The notes below the pieces were generated by a model. It did no database searches and was not told the origin of the DNA. It saw nothing but the letters and a program-made list of their open reading frames with translations. A stretch of 64,000 bases of DNA, taken from the NCBI GenBank assembly GCA_035546295.1, contig DATKBT010000125.1, positions 124,001 through 188,000 of the forward strand, in the 5' to 3' direction. Shown here piece after piece: positions 31,917 to 42,891 of this stretch. This stretch comes from DATKBT01 sp035546295 (lineage in GTDB: Bacteria; Acidobacteriota; Thermoanaerobaculia; Multivoradales; Multivoraceae). Made by a program: the position numbers and the translations under genes. Numbering within the stretch: position 1 is the stretch's first letter; every line of letters starts with the position of its first letter.

Positions 31917-34356
31917 GGCGGGCGCGCACCGGACCGGAACGCCGGAGCAGTCCGGAGCGGCGCAGCGCCAGCTCGAGCAGGTAGACGAAGAGCGCCACCG
32001 TGGCGAGCGCCGGCCACAGCGGCCGGGTGGTGCGCGTTCGCGGCGAGGCGACCTCGAGCACGTGGGAGACCGGACCCTCGGTGCTGCCGCCGGTGGCGGC
32101 GGCGAGGTCGTGGAGCAGCCGTTCGGAGGCCGCGGTGCTCGGGCGCTCCTCGGGAGAGACCGCGCGCAGCAGCGAGACGAGAGCCGAAGGACCGCCCGGC
32201 GCCGTCGCTTCGGCGAGCAGCTCCTCGCCGCCGGCAAGCCTCACCGGGAGGTCGGCCCGGTAGCGTCCGGGGGCGACCTGCCGGAGCGGGATCGGCGGCA
32301 GCGAGTCGGTCGCTCCGTCGCTCGAGCGCCGGGCGAGCGCCAGCGTCACGTCGAGGCCGTTCTCCCAGGAGCCGTCCTCACGCCGGGCCTCGAGCACCGC
32401 GCGCACACCGTTGCCGCGCTCCTCGAGCCGCAGCTCGCGCGCCGGAGGCAGGCTGCGGGCGGCGTCGCGCAGAGCCTGCGACACCAGCCGGGCAAAGCCC
32501 GGCCAGGCGGTCCACGGCCCGGTCCAGCGCCCATCCAGGTCGAAGGCCGTCATCCAGATGCGACCAAGGCCCACGCTGCGCGAGGCGAGCAAAGGCCGGT
32601 CGTCCTCGGTGTCGAGGAGTACCTCGGCGCGCTCGGCGGCCTCGAGATTCACCCGGCCGAGCAGCGCGGGGGCCGAGCCGGCGCCGACCCCCTCGAGCAC
32701 CGGCGAAGAGCCCGCGACGCGGACCGGCACGCTCTCCTCGACCAGGGTCTGCTCGGTCTTGCTGCGCGCCTCGTCGAGCAGGATGCTCTGGACCTTCGAC
32801 GCGTCCTGCACGAAGTAGCTGGTGCCGTCCCCCCACCTCGCGATCTCGGCGAGCAAGTCGCGGTCGGCCTCGGTGCCGACCGCGACGGTGGAGATCGTGA
32901 TCTCGTCGCCGCGCATCTCGTAGATCAGCTTCTCGTAGTCGTCGGGATAGGTCTTGCCGTCGGAGAGCAGGATCACGTGCTTGACCTCGGCCTCGACCGA
33001 GGCGAGCTGCTCCCGGCACATCTCGAGGGCCGGGTAGAAGTTGGTCTGGGCGCTGGCCTCGATGCGGCCGATGCGCTCGACGATGTCGCCGCCGTCGCCG
33101 ACCTCCTGCAGCGGCACGACCTTGAACGGGTTCCAGTCGAAGGAGACGACGCCGAAGCGGTGCTCGGGGTCGAGCTCGCGCACCACCGCCTTGGCCGCCT
33201 CCTTGGCGAGCTCGATCTTCTCGCCGCGCATCGAGTAGGACTTGTCGAGCGCGATCATCAGCGCGACGTCGGTCTTCTCCTCCTCGACGTTGAAGCGCAT
33301 CGGCAGGATCTGCTCGAGCGGCGATCCCGCGTATCCCTCCTCACCGTAGGTCGAGGGCCCGGAGGCGAACAGCAGTCCGCCGCCGTGCTCGACCACCCAG
33401 GCGCGCAGCGCGGCCATGCGCTCGGGGCCGAGCGCCTGCGCGTCGACGTCGTCGAGCAGCACGGCATCCCAGGGCTGGTAACCCTCGGGGTCGCGCGGGA
33501 GGGCGCTCCCCGGACGCACGGTGGTGCTCCACCCGAGCGACTCGAGGGCTCGGGCGAGCGGGTCGATGGGCGCAGAGCCGGTGGCCAGGAGCACGGATCG
33601 CCTCGGCTCGATGAGGACCGTTCGCTCGGCTCGATGGAGGGTGGCGTCGCCAGTCTCGAGACGGGACACCAGACGCTGGACGCCGGGATCCTCGAACACC
33701 ACGTCGGCCGACAGCGACCTGGGGTCGTCGTCGCGGGGGACCGGCAGACGGTCGAGGATCCGACCGTCGAGCTCGAGGACCAGCGTCGCGTCCTCGAGCG
33801 GCGACAGCACCGAGACCGCGACGCGGGTGGGCTCGCCGGCGCGCACTCGCTCGGCGACTTCGACGCCGAGCAGGCGCGCGCGATCGCGGCGGGTCGGGAG
33901 CGCACGGGTGTGGACCTCGATTCCGGCCTCGAGCAGGCGGGGCAGCGTCGCGAAGGCGTCGCCGGAGGTCTGCGCACCATCGCTGAGCAGCAGGATGCGG
34001 CGCGGACGGTCGCTTTCGAAGCTGCCCGCGGCCAGCTCGAGCGCCGAGGCGAGGTCGCTGCCGCCGCGGTGGAGCGCGCCGGTCGCGCCAGCCCCCGGAT
34101 CGCTCGCGACCGGCAGCGCGCGCAGGTCGGCGACGTCCTCGACCGACACCGGATGATCGGCGAACGCCACCAGCCGCGCGACCGGGCGGTCCTCGAGCTC
34201 CTCGAGGCGGCGCGCGAGACTCGCCGGATCGACGCTCTCCGAGACGTCGATCACGGCGACGACCTCCGGCTCGTCGGCCGGCGAGGACCACAGCGGTCCG
34301 AACAGCGCGGCCGCGAGCGCCAGGAGGACGACGACCGTCAGCGCGGCCGGCCTCAT
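31909..34356 (-). CDS. Membrane-anchored von Willebrand factor A / GATase-like protein
   Basis: The 815-residue protein has an N-terminal membrane helix (MRPAALTVVVLLALAAALFGP) and a VWA-like half starting AVIDVSESVDP. A GATase-like middle follows (WDAVLLDDVDAQALG, WVVEHGGGLLFASGPSTYGEEG). A second complete VWA domain carries MIALDKSYSMRGEK (MIDAS DxSxS) and VVSFDWNPF, and a C-terminal helix (RPLWPALATVALFVYLLELAL) ends the protein. This is the large protein of MoxR-DUF58-VWA (Bat-like) operons, facing the periplasm. Its ATG overlaps the upstream stop as ATGA. The cellular role of these operons is not settled (envelope stress or chaperone-like). Confidence 0.9.
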   Translation of the reverse strand: MRPAALTVVVLLALAAALFGPLWSSPADEPEVVAVIDVSESVDPASLARRLEELEDRPVARLVAFADHPVSVEDVADLRALPVASDPGAGATGALHRGGSDLASALELAAGSFESDRPRRILLLSDGAQTSGDAFATLPRLLEAGIEVHTRALPTRRDRARLLGVEVAERVRAGEPTRVAVSVLSPLEDATLVLELDGRILDRLPVPRDDDPRSLSADVVFEDPGVQRLVSRLETGDATLHRAERTVLIEPRRSVLLATGSAPIDPLARALESLGWSTTVRPGSALPRDPEGYQPWDAVLLDDVDAQALGPERMAALRAWVVEHGGGLLFASGPSTYGEEGYAGSPLEQILPMRFNVEEEKTDVALMIALDKSYSMRGEKIELAKEAAKAVVRELDPEHRFGVVSFDWNPFKVVPLQEVGDGGDIVERIGRIEASAQTNFYPALEMCREQLASVEAEVKHVILLSDGKTYPDDYEKLIYEMRGDEITISTVAVGTEADRDLLAEIARWGDGTSYFVQDASKVQSILLDEARSKTEQTLVEESVPVRVAGSSPVLEGVGAGSAPALLGRVNLEAAERAEVLLDTEDDRPLLASRSVGLGRIWMTAFDLDGRWTGPWTAWPGFARLVSQALRDAARSLPPARELRLEERGNGVRAVLEARREDGSWENGLDVTLALARRSSDGATDSLPPIPLRQVAPGRYRADLPVRLAGGEELLAEATAPGGPSALVSLLRAVSPEERPSTAASERLLHDLAAATGGSTEGPVSHVLEVASPRTRTTRPLWPALATVALFVYLLELALRRSGLLRRSGPVRARLS

Positions 34357-36161
34357 TCGGTGATCCCCCGGCTGCGCGTCCACAGCTCGAGGCCGGCGAC
34401 GGCGAGAGCGATGCCCAGGAGGAGATGCCGCCAGGAAACCCTCGAGATTCCGAACAGGCCCGCGCTCGAGGCGAGGGCGAGCGTCTCGCGACCCTCGAAG
34501 CGCACCGGCGGCCACTCGCTGTGGTTGACCGCGGACGCCGCCGGTCCGAGCGGCGCCACCGCGCGGGCCCCTCCATCACCGGCGTCGAAGAGGGTGGGCT
34601 GCTCGACCTCGGCGAAGCGTCGGGAGTCGATTGCGAAGCGACCGGCCTCGGTCCCGCGCGAGTGCGAGACCTCCTGGATCCCGGGCTCGACCACCGGATT
34701 CGACTCGGCCCCGGCGAGCTCGAGGAGCACCGTCGCGAGCATACCGGGAAACGCCTCGCGCTCGGGGAGGTTCGAGCCCTCGATGGCGAAGGGGACGATC
34801 ACCCAGCGGGGGCCGGAGGAGCCGGCGTCGCCACGACGCAGCAGCAGAGGAAGAGGAAGCTGCGCCTCGACGAAGTCCTCGCTCGTGGGGCTCGCCAGGA
34901 AGGCGGGGTCGGCGTCGGCCATCGGGTAGCGATCGATCGACTCGACGCGCAGGCCCTCGAGCGCGGTGCCGGCGGCGGGCGCCGACCAGGCGGACGGACC
35001 GAGTCGGGCCTCGGGCTCGGGCAGCCAGCGACGGGAGGGCGGCGCGATGAGCAGGGCCGGCACGCTCGGTGCGCGCTCGGGGGCGTCCTCCTCGAGCACC
35101 ACCACGTCGGCTCGATCGGGGCCGAGGGTCTCGATCTCGTCGAGCGCGTAGGCGTGGAGCGAGACCCCGGCGACCAGGCCGAGAACCCGGCGGACCGCGG
35201 TGGCCTCGGCCCCGGCGATGGCGACTCTCAGGGGCCGACCCAGCGGCACCGGCGCGAACGCCCGATCGTCCAGCGCGAGCGCGTCGCCCGGCGTGGTCAC
35301 GCGCGCCCGCAGCACCGGGCTCGAGGCGATGACGTCCGCCAGCGGCGCCAGGTCGATCACGCCCGACCAGCGCTCGGCGGGGGCGAGCTGGAGTGGCCGG
35401 CGCACCAGGACCTCGCCCGCCACGGTGTCGAGCAGCAGCTCGGCGACCACCGGCTCGAGCGAGCCGTTGAGGACCTCGACGAACGCCTGCACCAGGCTGC
35501 CGCTGCGCGCAGCCTCGAAGGCGACGACGCCGACGTTGAGCGCCGGCTCGAACACGGAGCGCCGCTCGAACCCCGCCGGCGCCTCGAGCGCTGACACCCC
35601 ATCGCTGAACAGGAGCCGCTTCGGCTCGCGCGCAGCGGCGCGTGCCCCGAGCGCGACGGCGGGAAACAGCGAGGCGCGCGCGGGATGCACGCTGAGATCC
35701 CCGATCAGCCGGAGCGCGTGGGCCACCGTCAGCCCGGCGTGGATGAGCTGGCCGGTGGTGTCGTAGAGGTCGATCGGGCCGGAGCTCCTGGCGATCTCGG
35801 CGCGCGCGAGGGCGATCGCGCGCTCGAGCCGGGTGGGTCCTCCGACCGTGGCTGCGGCCATCGTCGCCGAGGTGTCGACGACCACGACCAGCGGCGGACC
35901 GCCGGCGCCGCGCGGCGCGATGCGCAGGCCGGCGAGCGCCGAGGCCATCGCCGCGGCGGCGGCGAGCGACAGCAGGAGCGAGAGCAGGCGGCGCCAGCGT
36001 CGGGTGCGCTTGGAGCGCTCGGCCAGGCGTCGCCAGGTGAGGGTGGAGGCGACGGTGACCGCCGGGGCCGGCGGGCGCAGCCAGTAGAGGGCGATCACGA
36101 CCAGCGCGATTCCGGCGAGGAGGGCGACCGCGAGCGGGGAGGAGAGGCGCTCGAAGATCAT
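34353..36161 (-). CDS. BatA-like membrane protein with VWA domain
   Basis: The 602-residue protein starts MIFERLSSPLAVALLAGIAL, the N-terminal helix of the BatA/DUF1550-like family. A second helix follows (LLSLLLSLAAAAAMASALAG), then a VWA domain (VVVVDTSATMAAATVGG). The rest is extracytoplasmic beta-rich sequence, with a final helix (WRHLLLGIALAVAGLELW). The MIDAS begins DTSAT, a usable DxSxT. It is coupled to both neighbours by four-base ATGA overlaps, so it is part of the MoxR operon. Confidence 0.9.
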   Translation of the reverse strand: MIFERLSSPLAVALLAGIALVVIALYWLRPPAPAVTVASTLTWRRLAERSKRTRRWRRLLSLLLSLAAAAAMASALAGLRIAPRGAGGPPLVVVVDTSATMAAATVGGPTRLERAIALARAEIARSSGPIDLYDTTGQLIHAGLTVAHALRLIGDLSVHPARASLFPAVALGARAAAREPKRLLFSDGVSALEAPAGFERRSVFEPALNVGVVAFEAARSGSLVQAFVEVLNGSLEPVVAELLLDTVAGEVLVRRPLQLAPAERWSGVIDLAPLADVIASSPVLRARVTTPGDALALDDRAFAPVPLGRPLRVAIAGAEATAVRRVLGLVAGVSLHAYALDEIETLGPDRADVVVLEEDAPERAPSVPALLIAPPSRRWLPEPEARLGPSAWSAPAAGTALEGLRVESIDRYPMADADPAFLASPTSEDFVEAQLPLPLLLRRGDAGSSGPRWVIVPFAIEGSNLPEREAFPGMLATVLLELAGAESNPVVEPGIQEVSHSRGTEAGRFAIDSRRFAEVEQPTLFDAGDGGARAVAPLGPAASAVNHSEWPPVRFEGRETLALASSAGLFGISRVSWRHLLLGIALAVAGLELWTRSRGITE

Positions 36162-37107
36162 CCCAGCAGGCGTCCGCGGCGGAAGGTGTCCATCACCAGG
36201 TCGTCGAAGGGACGGTCGGCGTCGGCGCGTACGTAGGACCAGCCACGGCGCCGGCAGGCCGCTTCGATCTCGTCGGCGCGCCGGTCGAGCTCGGCGCGAT
36301 GCTCCTCGAGCAGGCCGGGGGTGAGATCGACGCGCAGCTCCTCGCCGGTCTCGGCGTCGACCAGCAGCGTCTCTCCGAAGCGCTCGAGCTCGTCGTGCCC
36401 CGGTGTCTCGAGGTGGACCAGCAGGAGGTCCTGGCTCATCGCGCGCAGCCAATCGAAGAGCGGCAGCGGAGCTCCCGGACCGTCGCCCCCTGGCGCCGCC
36501 TCGAGCCAGGCGTCGAGGTCGGCGGAGAGGAGGTCCGAGAGCACGACCAGCAGGCCCGGGCGCCGGCGCACCGAGAAGAACCGGGTCAGCGCCAGGCGCA
36601 GGTCGGTGGCGCCGGCCGACGCGACGGACTCGAGCTGGCGCAGGATGCGCACGATCTGGCCGGAGCCCCGCAGCGCGCCGCTGTCCGCGCGCACCCCCTG
36701 ATCGAAGACCACCAGATGGACCCGGTCGTGGTGGTTGAGCGCGATGTAGGCGAAGGCCGCCGCCATCTGGCGGGCGCGGTCGAACTTGATCGGATCGGGC
36801 AGCGTCATCGAGGCGCTGCCGTCGACGAAGACGTAGAGAGGGAGGTCCCCCTCCTCCTCGAGCAGGCGCAGCAGGAGCTTGTCGAAGCGCAGGTAGGCGC
36901 CCCAGTCGAGGTCGCGGATGTCGTCTCCCGGCACGTAAGGCCGGTAGTCGGCGAACTCGATCCCGCGCCCGCGCCGCTTGGAGCGGTGCTCGCCGCGCAG
37001 AGCGCCGGGGGCGAGGCGGCGAGCCGCCAGGCGCAGGCGCTCGAGGCGGGCGAGGAAGTCCTCCCCGAACAGCCGCATCCCGGCCAGCGAGCCGGCCTGA
37101 GCCGGCC

Positions 37108-37111
<4 letters not shown>
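36158..37111 (-). CDS. DUF58 domain protein
   Basis: The 317-residue protein has the DUF58 signature GEHRSKRRGRGIEFADYRPYVPGDDIRDLDW and LLEEEGDLPLYVFVDGSASM (both cited only by their ends). DUF58 proteins carry a VWA-like fold and work with MoxR ATPases. The DGSASM MIDAS-like motif is present. ATG 37111 overlaps the MoxR stop as ATGA. Confidence 0.95.
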
Positions 37112-38093
<982 letters not shown>

Positions 38094-38097
<4 letters not shown>

Positions 38098-39539
38098 GAC
38101 GGGGGCATCTCCTGGTCGGGAGGCCGAGCGGCCGGCTCCGAGGGGTCGAAGTACTCGCGGACGAGTCGGCGGTGGCGCCAGGGGACCGGGCTGCGCGCGG
38201 GGACCGATTCGGCGGAGGGCGCGACCGGCTCGCGTCCGCTCGCGCGCAGCGTCGACTCGCCGGCGCGGCTGGGCGTCATCTCGCGGGTGGTCTCGCGGGC
38301 CGCCTCCTGCTGCTGGCTCTCGAGCAAAGCGAGCTCGAGGGTGACTTCGAGCTCGGTGGGGACGTCGCCGAGCGGATCGACGAAGCCGTCCTGGGGGGCG
38401 GTCGAGGCGCCCCCCTCGGCAGCGCCGGGATCGCCGCTCTCCGCGCCCAGGCGAGGCTGGTCGCCGGCCTCGACCTCGACGCCGGCGGGCACCGCGACCT
38501 CGGCGGTGCCGGCGCTGCGTCGCGAGAGCTCGGAGCTGGGCGCCGAGGTCGGAGCGTCGATGGTGGTCAGCTCGTCGGTCTGCTGCTGGAGCCGGGGATC
38601 GGACGGGGCAGTCGGGCCGCCGTTCTGGGAGGCGGGCTCGGCGGCCTCGGCGGCCGAGGGGAGGGTTCCCTCCTCCTCGAGCTGGCGGCGCACCTCGCGC
38701 AGGAGCTCGTCGCTGGCCGGCGGGGCGTTCTCGGCGGCGGCTTCCTGGAGCAGGTCGTCGCCGAGCTCGCTCGACAGCGAGTCTCCCTCCTCGCCGGCCT
38801 CGCGACCCGCGGCGCTGTCGCCGTTCGCGAGCCGCTCGAGCTGCTCGGCCGAGAGCTGGATTCGCGGCGGAACGCCGCCCTCGGGAACGGGCTCCTCCTC
38901 CTCCGGCTCGGGTGCGGCGAGCGTCGGCATGGGCCCGTCCTCAGTACCGGGCGGCGGCGGAGCTTCGGCCTCGAGGCTGGTCAGAGAGCCCGCGATCGGG
39001 ATCCAGCTTCCTGGCGCCTGGGGCGCCAGGAGACAGGCGATGAGCAGCGCCGCCAGGCCTGCGATCGGCCCCCAGGGCGTCGGCGCGAGGGACGCGGCGT
39101 CGAGCGAGCCGATTCGCCCCGCCGCCCGTCGCTCCAGCAGCGGTCGCCAGGCCTCCTGGTCACGGTTGCTGATCTCCAAGCCGTGGGCGGTCTTGAGCAG
39201 GTCGTGCAGGCGCGCGCGCGAGTCTCCGAGCGCCGCTGCCCGACGCAGGTCGGGACGCCGATACCCCGCCATCGCGCCGGCCAGCGGCAGGGCCCACGCC
39301 AGGAGGGACAGCAGCAGACCGGCCGGGTCGGGGAGCCGGCCGAGCGCGGCCGCGAGCCAGCCCGCGAGCAGACCCGCCAGACCCAAGGCGGCGCCCAGCA
39401 CTGCTCCGCGCAGGACCGGACGGAGCCGCTCGCGGCGATCGAGCCGGCTCAGGAATCGATCGAGGCGCTCGAGGTCCTGGCTGGGGGCGGACGTCTTCCG
39501 CCTGGGGGCGGACGTCTTCCGCCTGTGGGCGGCCGTCAA
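38094..39539 (-). CDS. Two-helix membrane protein of the MoxR operon, unknown function
   Basis: The 481-residue protein has two membrane helices at about residues 45-95 (VLRGAVLGAALGLAGLLAGW, LLLSLLAWALPLAGAMAGY) and a third near 155 (GPIAGLAALLIACLLAPQ). A long acidic Ala/Glu/Pro-rich C-terminus follows. It has the DUF4175-like layout often found beside MoxR and DUF58, but I cannot name the family. The start is TTG 39539, overlapping the upstream stop as TTGA. This fits the coupling pattern of the whole operon. Two 21-bp direct repeats encode RRKTSAP twice in the first residues. Confidence 0.75.
39481..39522. repeat. 21-bp tandem repeat, two exact units
   Basis: The sequence CTGGGGGCGGACGTCTTCCGC occurs twice end to end and a third, imperfect unit follows. 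On the minus strand it encodes RRKTSAP repeats at the start of the membrane protein gene. Confidence 0.85.
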
Positions 39540-40675
39540 CCGCCGCGCTCCCACACCGCGACTCCGCCCGCCTGCTTGCCGACCTCGACCGTCCCCACGC
39601 GTTCCTGGATGCGGTTGTCGAACACCTCGACGACGCCGGGCTCGCCGCCGACTCCTTCCACCGTGACGAAGCTGTAGCGGCCGTCCGAGGTGATCGCCAC
39701 GCCGTGCGGGATCCGCCGGGTGGTCGCGACCCGCGCGATCTCGACGCCGGTCGCGAGGTCCCAGAAGCCGACCGCGTCGCTCTTCTTGTAGGTGGCCACC
39801 AGCATCGCGTCGTCGGGGGTGACCGCGAGGTTGTAGGGACCCGCCACCGTGTCGAAACGGCGGGTGACCTCGAAGGCAGCGAGGTCGACCTCGAGGATCT
39901 GGTTGCCGCTCAGCGCGGCGACGTAGAGCTTGCCGGCCGCCGTGGGGGCCGAAACCCAGGCGGGCTCGACCCTCGGCGCCCCCGCGTGCTCGGCGTGGCC
40001 GCCGTGCCCCGCCGCGGCCGGAGTCGAGAGCGCGAGGCGCCGGCTGATCTCGAAGCGCAGGGCGTCGACCTCGACCAGCTCGTCGTCCATCATGTTGACC
40101 GAGTACAGGCGCTTGCCGTCGCGGCTGAGCCGTGCTCCGTGGGGCATCGTGCCGGTCGGGATCTGCCGCACCTCGGTCATCGTGCTGGTCTCGACCACCG
40201 AGATCGTGCTCGGCGAGTGGTCGCCGAAGAAGTCGGAGTTGACGACGTAGAGCAGCCCGGTGGTGCCGGCGACGTCGAGGGTGGCCGGAAACATCCCGAC
40301 GGTGGTGTCCCCCTCCCACTCGTCGGTGCCGGTGGCGAACTTGTGGATGGTGCCGAACGGCATCCCGTGCGAGACCGAGACGTACCAGTAGCGGCCGCTG
40401 GGGGACACGCCGATCCCGTGCGGCCCCTCGATCTCGGCGGGAAAGGTGCCGACCTCGATGGTCTTGGCGACCTCGGCCCCCTGGGGGCCGAAGCGGATCA
40501 GGGCGACCTCGTCCTCGGACTCGGCGCAGACGTAAGCCCAGTAGTCGCGCAGCGGCGGCTCGCGGTCGGCCTCGGGGGGCGCCGCGGCGACCAGCGGCAG
40601 GGTGGCCGCAACGGCCAGAGCGAGCATCTGGATCGACATCTGGATCGACATCTGGATCGAAATCTGGATCGACAT
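39536..40675 (-). CDS. YVTN-family beta-propeller protein with His-rich insert
   Basis: The 379-residue protein has a signal region (MLALAVAATLPLVAAAPPEA). Repeated blades read IEVGTFPAEIEGPHGIGVSPSGRYWYVSV, QIPTGTMPHGARLSRDGKRLYSVNM, RFDTVAGPYNLAVTPDDAMLVATYK and HGVAITSDGRYSFVTVE (ends only), the YVTN pattern. An insertion GHGGHAEHAG could bind metal. The first 17 residues are four SIQM/SIQI repeats encoded by a 12-bp tandem repeat with several in-frame ATGs, so the true start could be 40675, 40651, 40639 or 40627. Function unknown, probably periplasmic. It is 12 bases after the LVIVD gene. Confidence 0.85.
   Translation of the reverse strand: MSIQISIQMSIQMSIQMLALAVAATLPLVAAAPPEADREPPLRDYWAYVCAESEDEVALIRFGPQGAEVAKTIEVGTFPAEIEGPHGIGVSPSGRYWYVSVSHGMPFGTIHKFATGTDEWEGDTTVGMFPATLDVAGTTGLLYVVNSDFFGDHSPSTISVVETSTMTEVRQIPTGTMPHGARLSRDGKRLYSVNMMDDELVEVDALRFEISRRLALSTPAAAGHGGHAEHAGAPRVEPAWVSAPTAAGKLYVAALSGNQILEVDLAAFEVTRRFDTVAGPYNLAVTPDDAMLVATYKKSDAVGFWDLATGVEIARVATTRRIPHGVAITSDGRYSFVTVEGVGGEPGVVEVFDNRIQERVGTVEVGKQAGGVAVWERGG
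40625..40672. repeat. 12-bp tandem repeat, four units, carrying alternative starts
   Basis: Four units of CATCTGGATCGA (one with A for the first C) lie at the N-terminus of the YVTN propeller gene. On the minus strand each unit gives SIQM, with an ATG per unit except one. Slippage would change signal-peptide length without changing frame. Confidence 0.9.
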
Positions 40676-40687
40676 CGTGAAGCCCGG

Positions 40688-42817
40688 CTACTGGGGCTCT
40701 CCGATCACGCGATCGGGGCGTTCCGGATCGACCAGCTCGATGGCCCACAGCCCCGAGTTCCAGTCGGAGAAGAAGATGCGGTCCTTGTAGGGCTGGGGAC
40801 CCCAGGTGAAGGGCGAGTTGGGGATGAAGCCCTCGCCGTCGAACGGCATGAACATCGCGATCTCGCGCCCCTGGGCGTAGAGGTCGCCGAGCAGCTCCCC
40901 CGAGACGTCGACCACCCGCAGACCGCCATTGTAGTAGGCGACGTACATCACGTCGTCCTCGATCCACAGGTTGTGGGTCCCGGCCTCCGGCACCTGGTAG
41001 CGCGCGACCTCCCGCGGGTTCGCCCAGTCTTCCCACTCGATGACGTGAATCCAGCCGGCGGCGCGCGGCGGCGCCTCGTTGGCCTCGCGCCCGGTGAGCC
41101 CGTAGGGGAAGGCCTCGTCCCCGGCGAACACGTAGAACTTGCCGGTGGACTTGCTGCGATAGGGGAAGGCCGCGTGGTTCCAGCCCGAGGGGTAGGCGTA
41201 GTGGCCGAGCGGCACCGGGTTGTTGGGAGCGCCCCCCTTGCCGCCGCCGCCGACGTCGATCGCCCACACGCCGTCGCCCCAGTTCGAGGTGAAGGCGACG
41301 CCGTCGGCCACCCAGACGTCGTGGATCGCGTGGCCTGGGGTGTCGAGCTCGAAGCGGCCGACCCGGTAGGGCTGCGCCGGATCCTCGATGTTGATGATGT
41401 CGAAGCGGCGGCCGTTGTTCACCGCGTAGACGTGCTGGTCGTGGACGAAGACGTTGTGGACGCCGCCGCGGAGCTGGTCATCGTAGCGCCCGACGATGCG
41501 CACCCCGACGCTCGGGTCGGAGACGTCGACGATCACGATGCCGTTCCTGCGGTTGGAGGCCCCTTCGCGGCTGATCACGGCGAGCTTGCCGTCCTCGGAG
41601 ATCTTGACGTCGTTCACCGTGCGCGCATCGACCCGCACGGTGTCGATCAGAGTGATGCTCTCGGGATTCGTCACGTCCCAGACGTAGGCGTGCCCCTCGG
41701 CTCCCCACGTGCCCGTGATCGCGTAGTCCCTGCCGTCCTGTCCCTCCCAGATCCACAGGTCCGAGGTGTGGCGGTCGCGCACCTTGCCCTGTCCGACGTA
41801 CTGCGCCTCCTTGCGCACCCGGCGCGGTTCGACGCGGATCCGCTTCTCGGCGACGAAGCCGCCGGCGGTCGCGACCACCGTGTAGATGCCCGAGCGCTCG
41901 GCCACGAAGCGGCCGTCCTCGGTCACCATCGCGGTCGATCCGGGTGCGATGATGCTGACCGCCGGTCGCCCGGCGACCGAGTAGTGCACCGGCAGGTCCT
42001 CGACCGCCAGCCCGCGCCGATCCCGGCCGATCGCCGACAGCCGCACGACGTCGCCGGTGCGCACCTCCGCGAGCTCCCCCTCTTCGAAGTCGGAGACCAG
42101 CTCGAAGGAGGCCACCGGGTTCTCGACCACGTCGATTCGCCGGGTCGAGGTCGCCGCCTCGGCGCGGGCGGTGATGGTGGTGGACCCGGGAGCCTTCAGC
42201 AGCAGGTGGCCGAAGGCGTCCGCCTCGGCGACCGACTCGTTGGAGCTCTCGTACTCGACCTCGACGTCGGAGCGCTCGACCCCCGAACGGTCGATCACGC
42301 GAGAGTGGAGGAGGAGCTGGGTGCCGGCGTAGAACGAGCCCGGCAGCCGGACCAGCTCGACGGTCTCGACCGGGGGGTTCGGGATGGTCACCGGGATCTC
42401 CACGCGCAGCATGGCTTCTGCGCTGCGTGGGCGGTCCTCGGGATCCCGGGGCACCAGGGCGACGATGGTGAACTCGCCCGGCCCGTAGGCCTCGACCTTG
42501 CCGGTGGCGTCGACCCCCACGTTGCGGCGGGAGCGCGAGAAGTAGACGACGGTGTAGCCGTCGAGGGGCTGCTCGCGGTCCTGGAGGACGGCCTCGAGCT
42601 GGGCGGTCTCGCCGACCTCGAGCCGGAGCTCGGACGGGTTCACCTCGAGGGTCGCCGTCGACGGCAGGGGCGGCAGCTCGGCGGAGGCCGCCTCGGCTGC
42701 CTCGATCGTCTCCTCGTCGTCCTGCTCGTCCTGCTCGTCCTGGGCGTGCGCCGGCGGCGCACCGAGGAGCGCGAGGAGGAGAGGGGTGATGACGGCAGCG
42801 TGAATCGAAGAGCGCAA
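40688..42817 (-). CDS. Secreted Ig-like/LVIVD-repeat beta-propeller protein
   Basis: The 709-residue protein starts at TTG 42817. It is chosen because AGGAGG lies seven bases upstream (42825-42830) and a signal peptide follows at once (SSIHAAVITPLLLALLGAPPAHAQ). An acidic linker leads to two or three Ig-like domains (LEVNPSELRLEVGETAQLEAVLQ, ELVRLPGSFYAGTQLLLHSRVI). LVIVD repeats of a choice-of-anchor propeller follow (NGIVIVDVSDPSVGVRIVG, RRFDIINIEDPAQPYRVG, GLRVVDVSGELLG). It is probably a surface or periplasmic binding protein. It is the second gene of the operon after OmpH. Confidence 0.85.
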   Translation of the reverse strand: MRSSIHAAVITPLLLALLGAPPAHAQDEQDEQDDEETIEAAEAASAELPPLPSTATLEVNPSELRLEVGETAQLEAVLQDREQPLDGYTVVYFSRSRRNVGVDATGKVEAYGPGEFTIVALVPRDPEDRPRSAEAMLRVEIPVTIPNPPVETVELVRLPGSFYAGTQLLLHSRVIDRSGVERSDVEVEYESSNESVAEADAFGHLLLKAPGSTTITARAEAATSTRRIDVVENPVASFELVSDFEEGELAEVRTGDVVRLSAIGRDRRGLAVEDLPVHYSVAGRPAVSIIAPGSTAMVTEDGRFVAERSGIYTVVATAGGFVAEKRIRVEPRRVRKEAQYVGQGKVRDRHTSDLWIWEGQDGRDYAITGTWGAEGHAYVWDVTNPESITLIDTVRVDARTVNDVKISEDGKLAVISREGASNRRNGIVIVDVSDPSVGVRIVGRYDDQLRGGVHNVFVHDQHVYAVNNGRRFDIINIEDPAQPYRVGRFELDTPGHAIHDVWVADGVAFTSNWGDGVWAIDVGGGGKGGAPNNPVPLGHYAYPSGWNHAAFPYRSKSTGKFYVFAGDEAFPYGLTGREANEAPPRAAGWIHVIEWEDWANPREVARYQVPEAGTHNLWIEDDVMYVAYYNGGLRVVDVSGELLGDLYAQGREIAMFMPFDGEGFIPNSPFTWGPQPYKDRIFFSDWNSGLWAIELVDPERPDRVIGEPQ

Positions 42818-42824
42818 GGGGCTT

Positions 42825-42830
42825 CCTCCT
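42825..42830 (-). promoter_or_regulatory. Shine-Dalgarno deciding the TTG start
   Basis: AGGAGG lies seven bases before the TTG at 42817. It is one of the few strong ribosome binding sites in the window and fixes the start. Confidence 0.8.
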
Positions 42831-42891
42831 GTCGACCAGCGACGGTTGGGAGACGGCGCCGAGGACCGTCTTGTTTCACCCGCCAGCGGGC

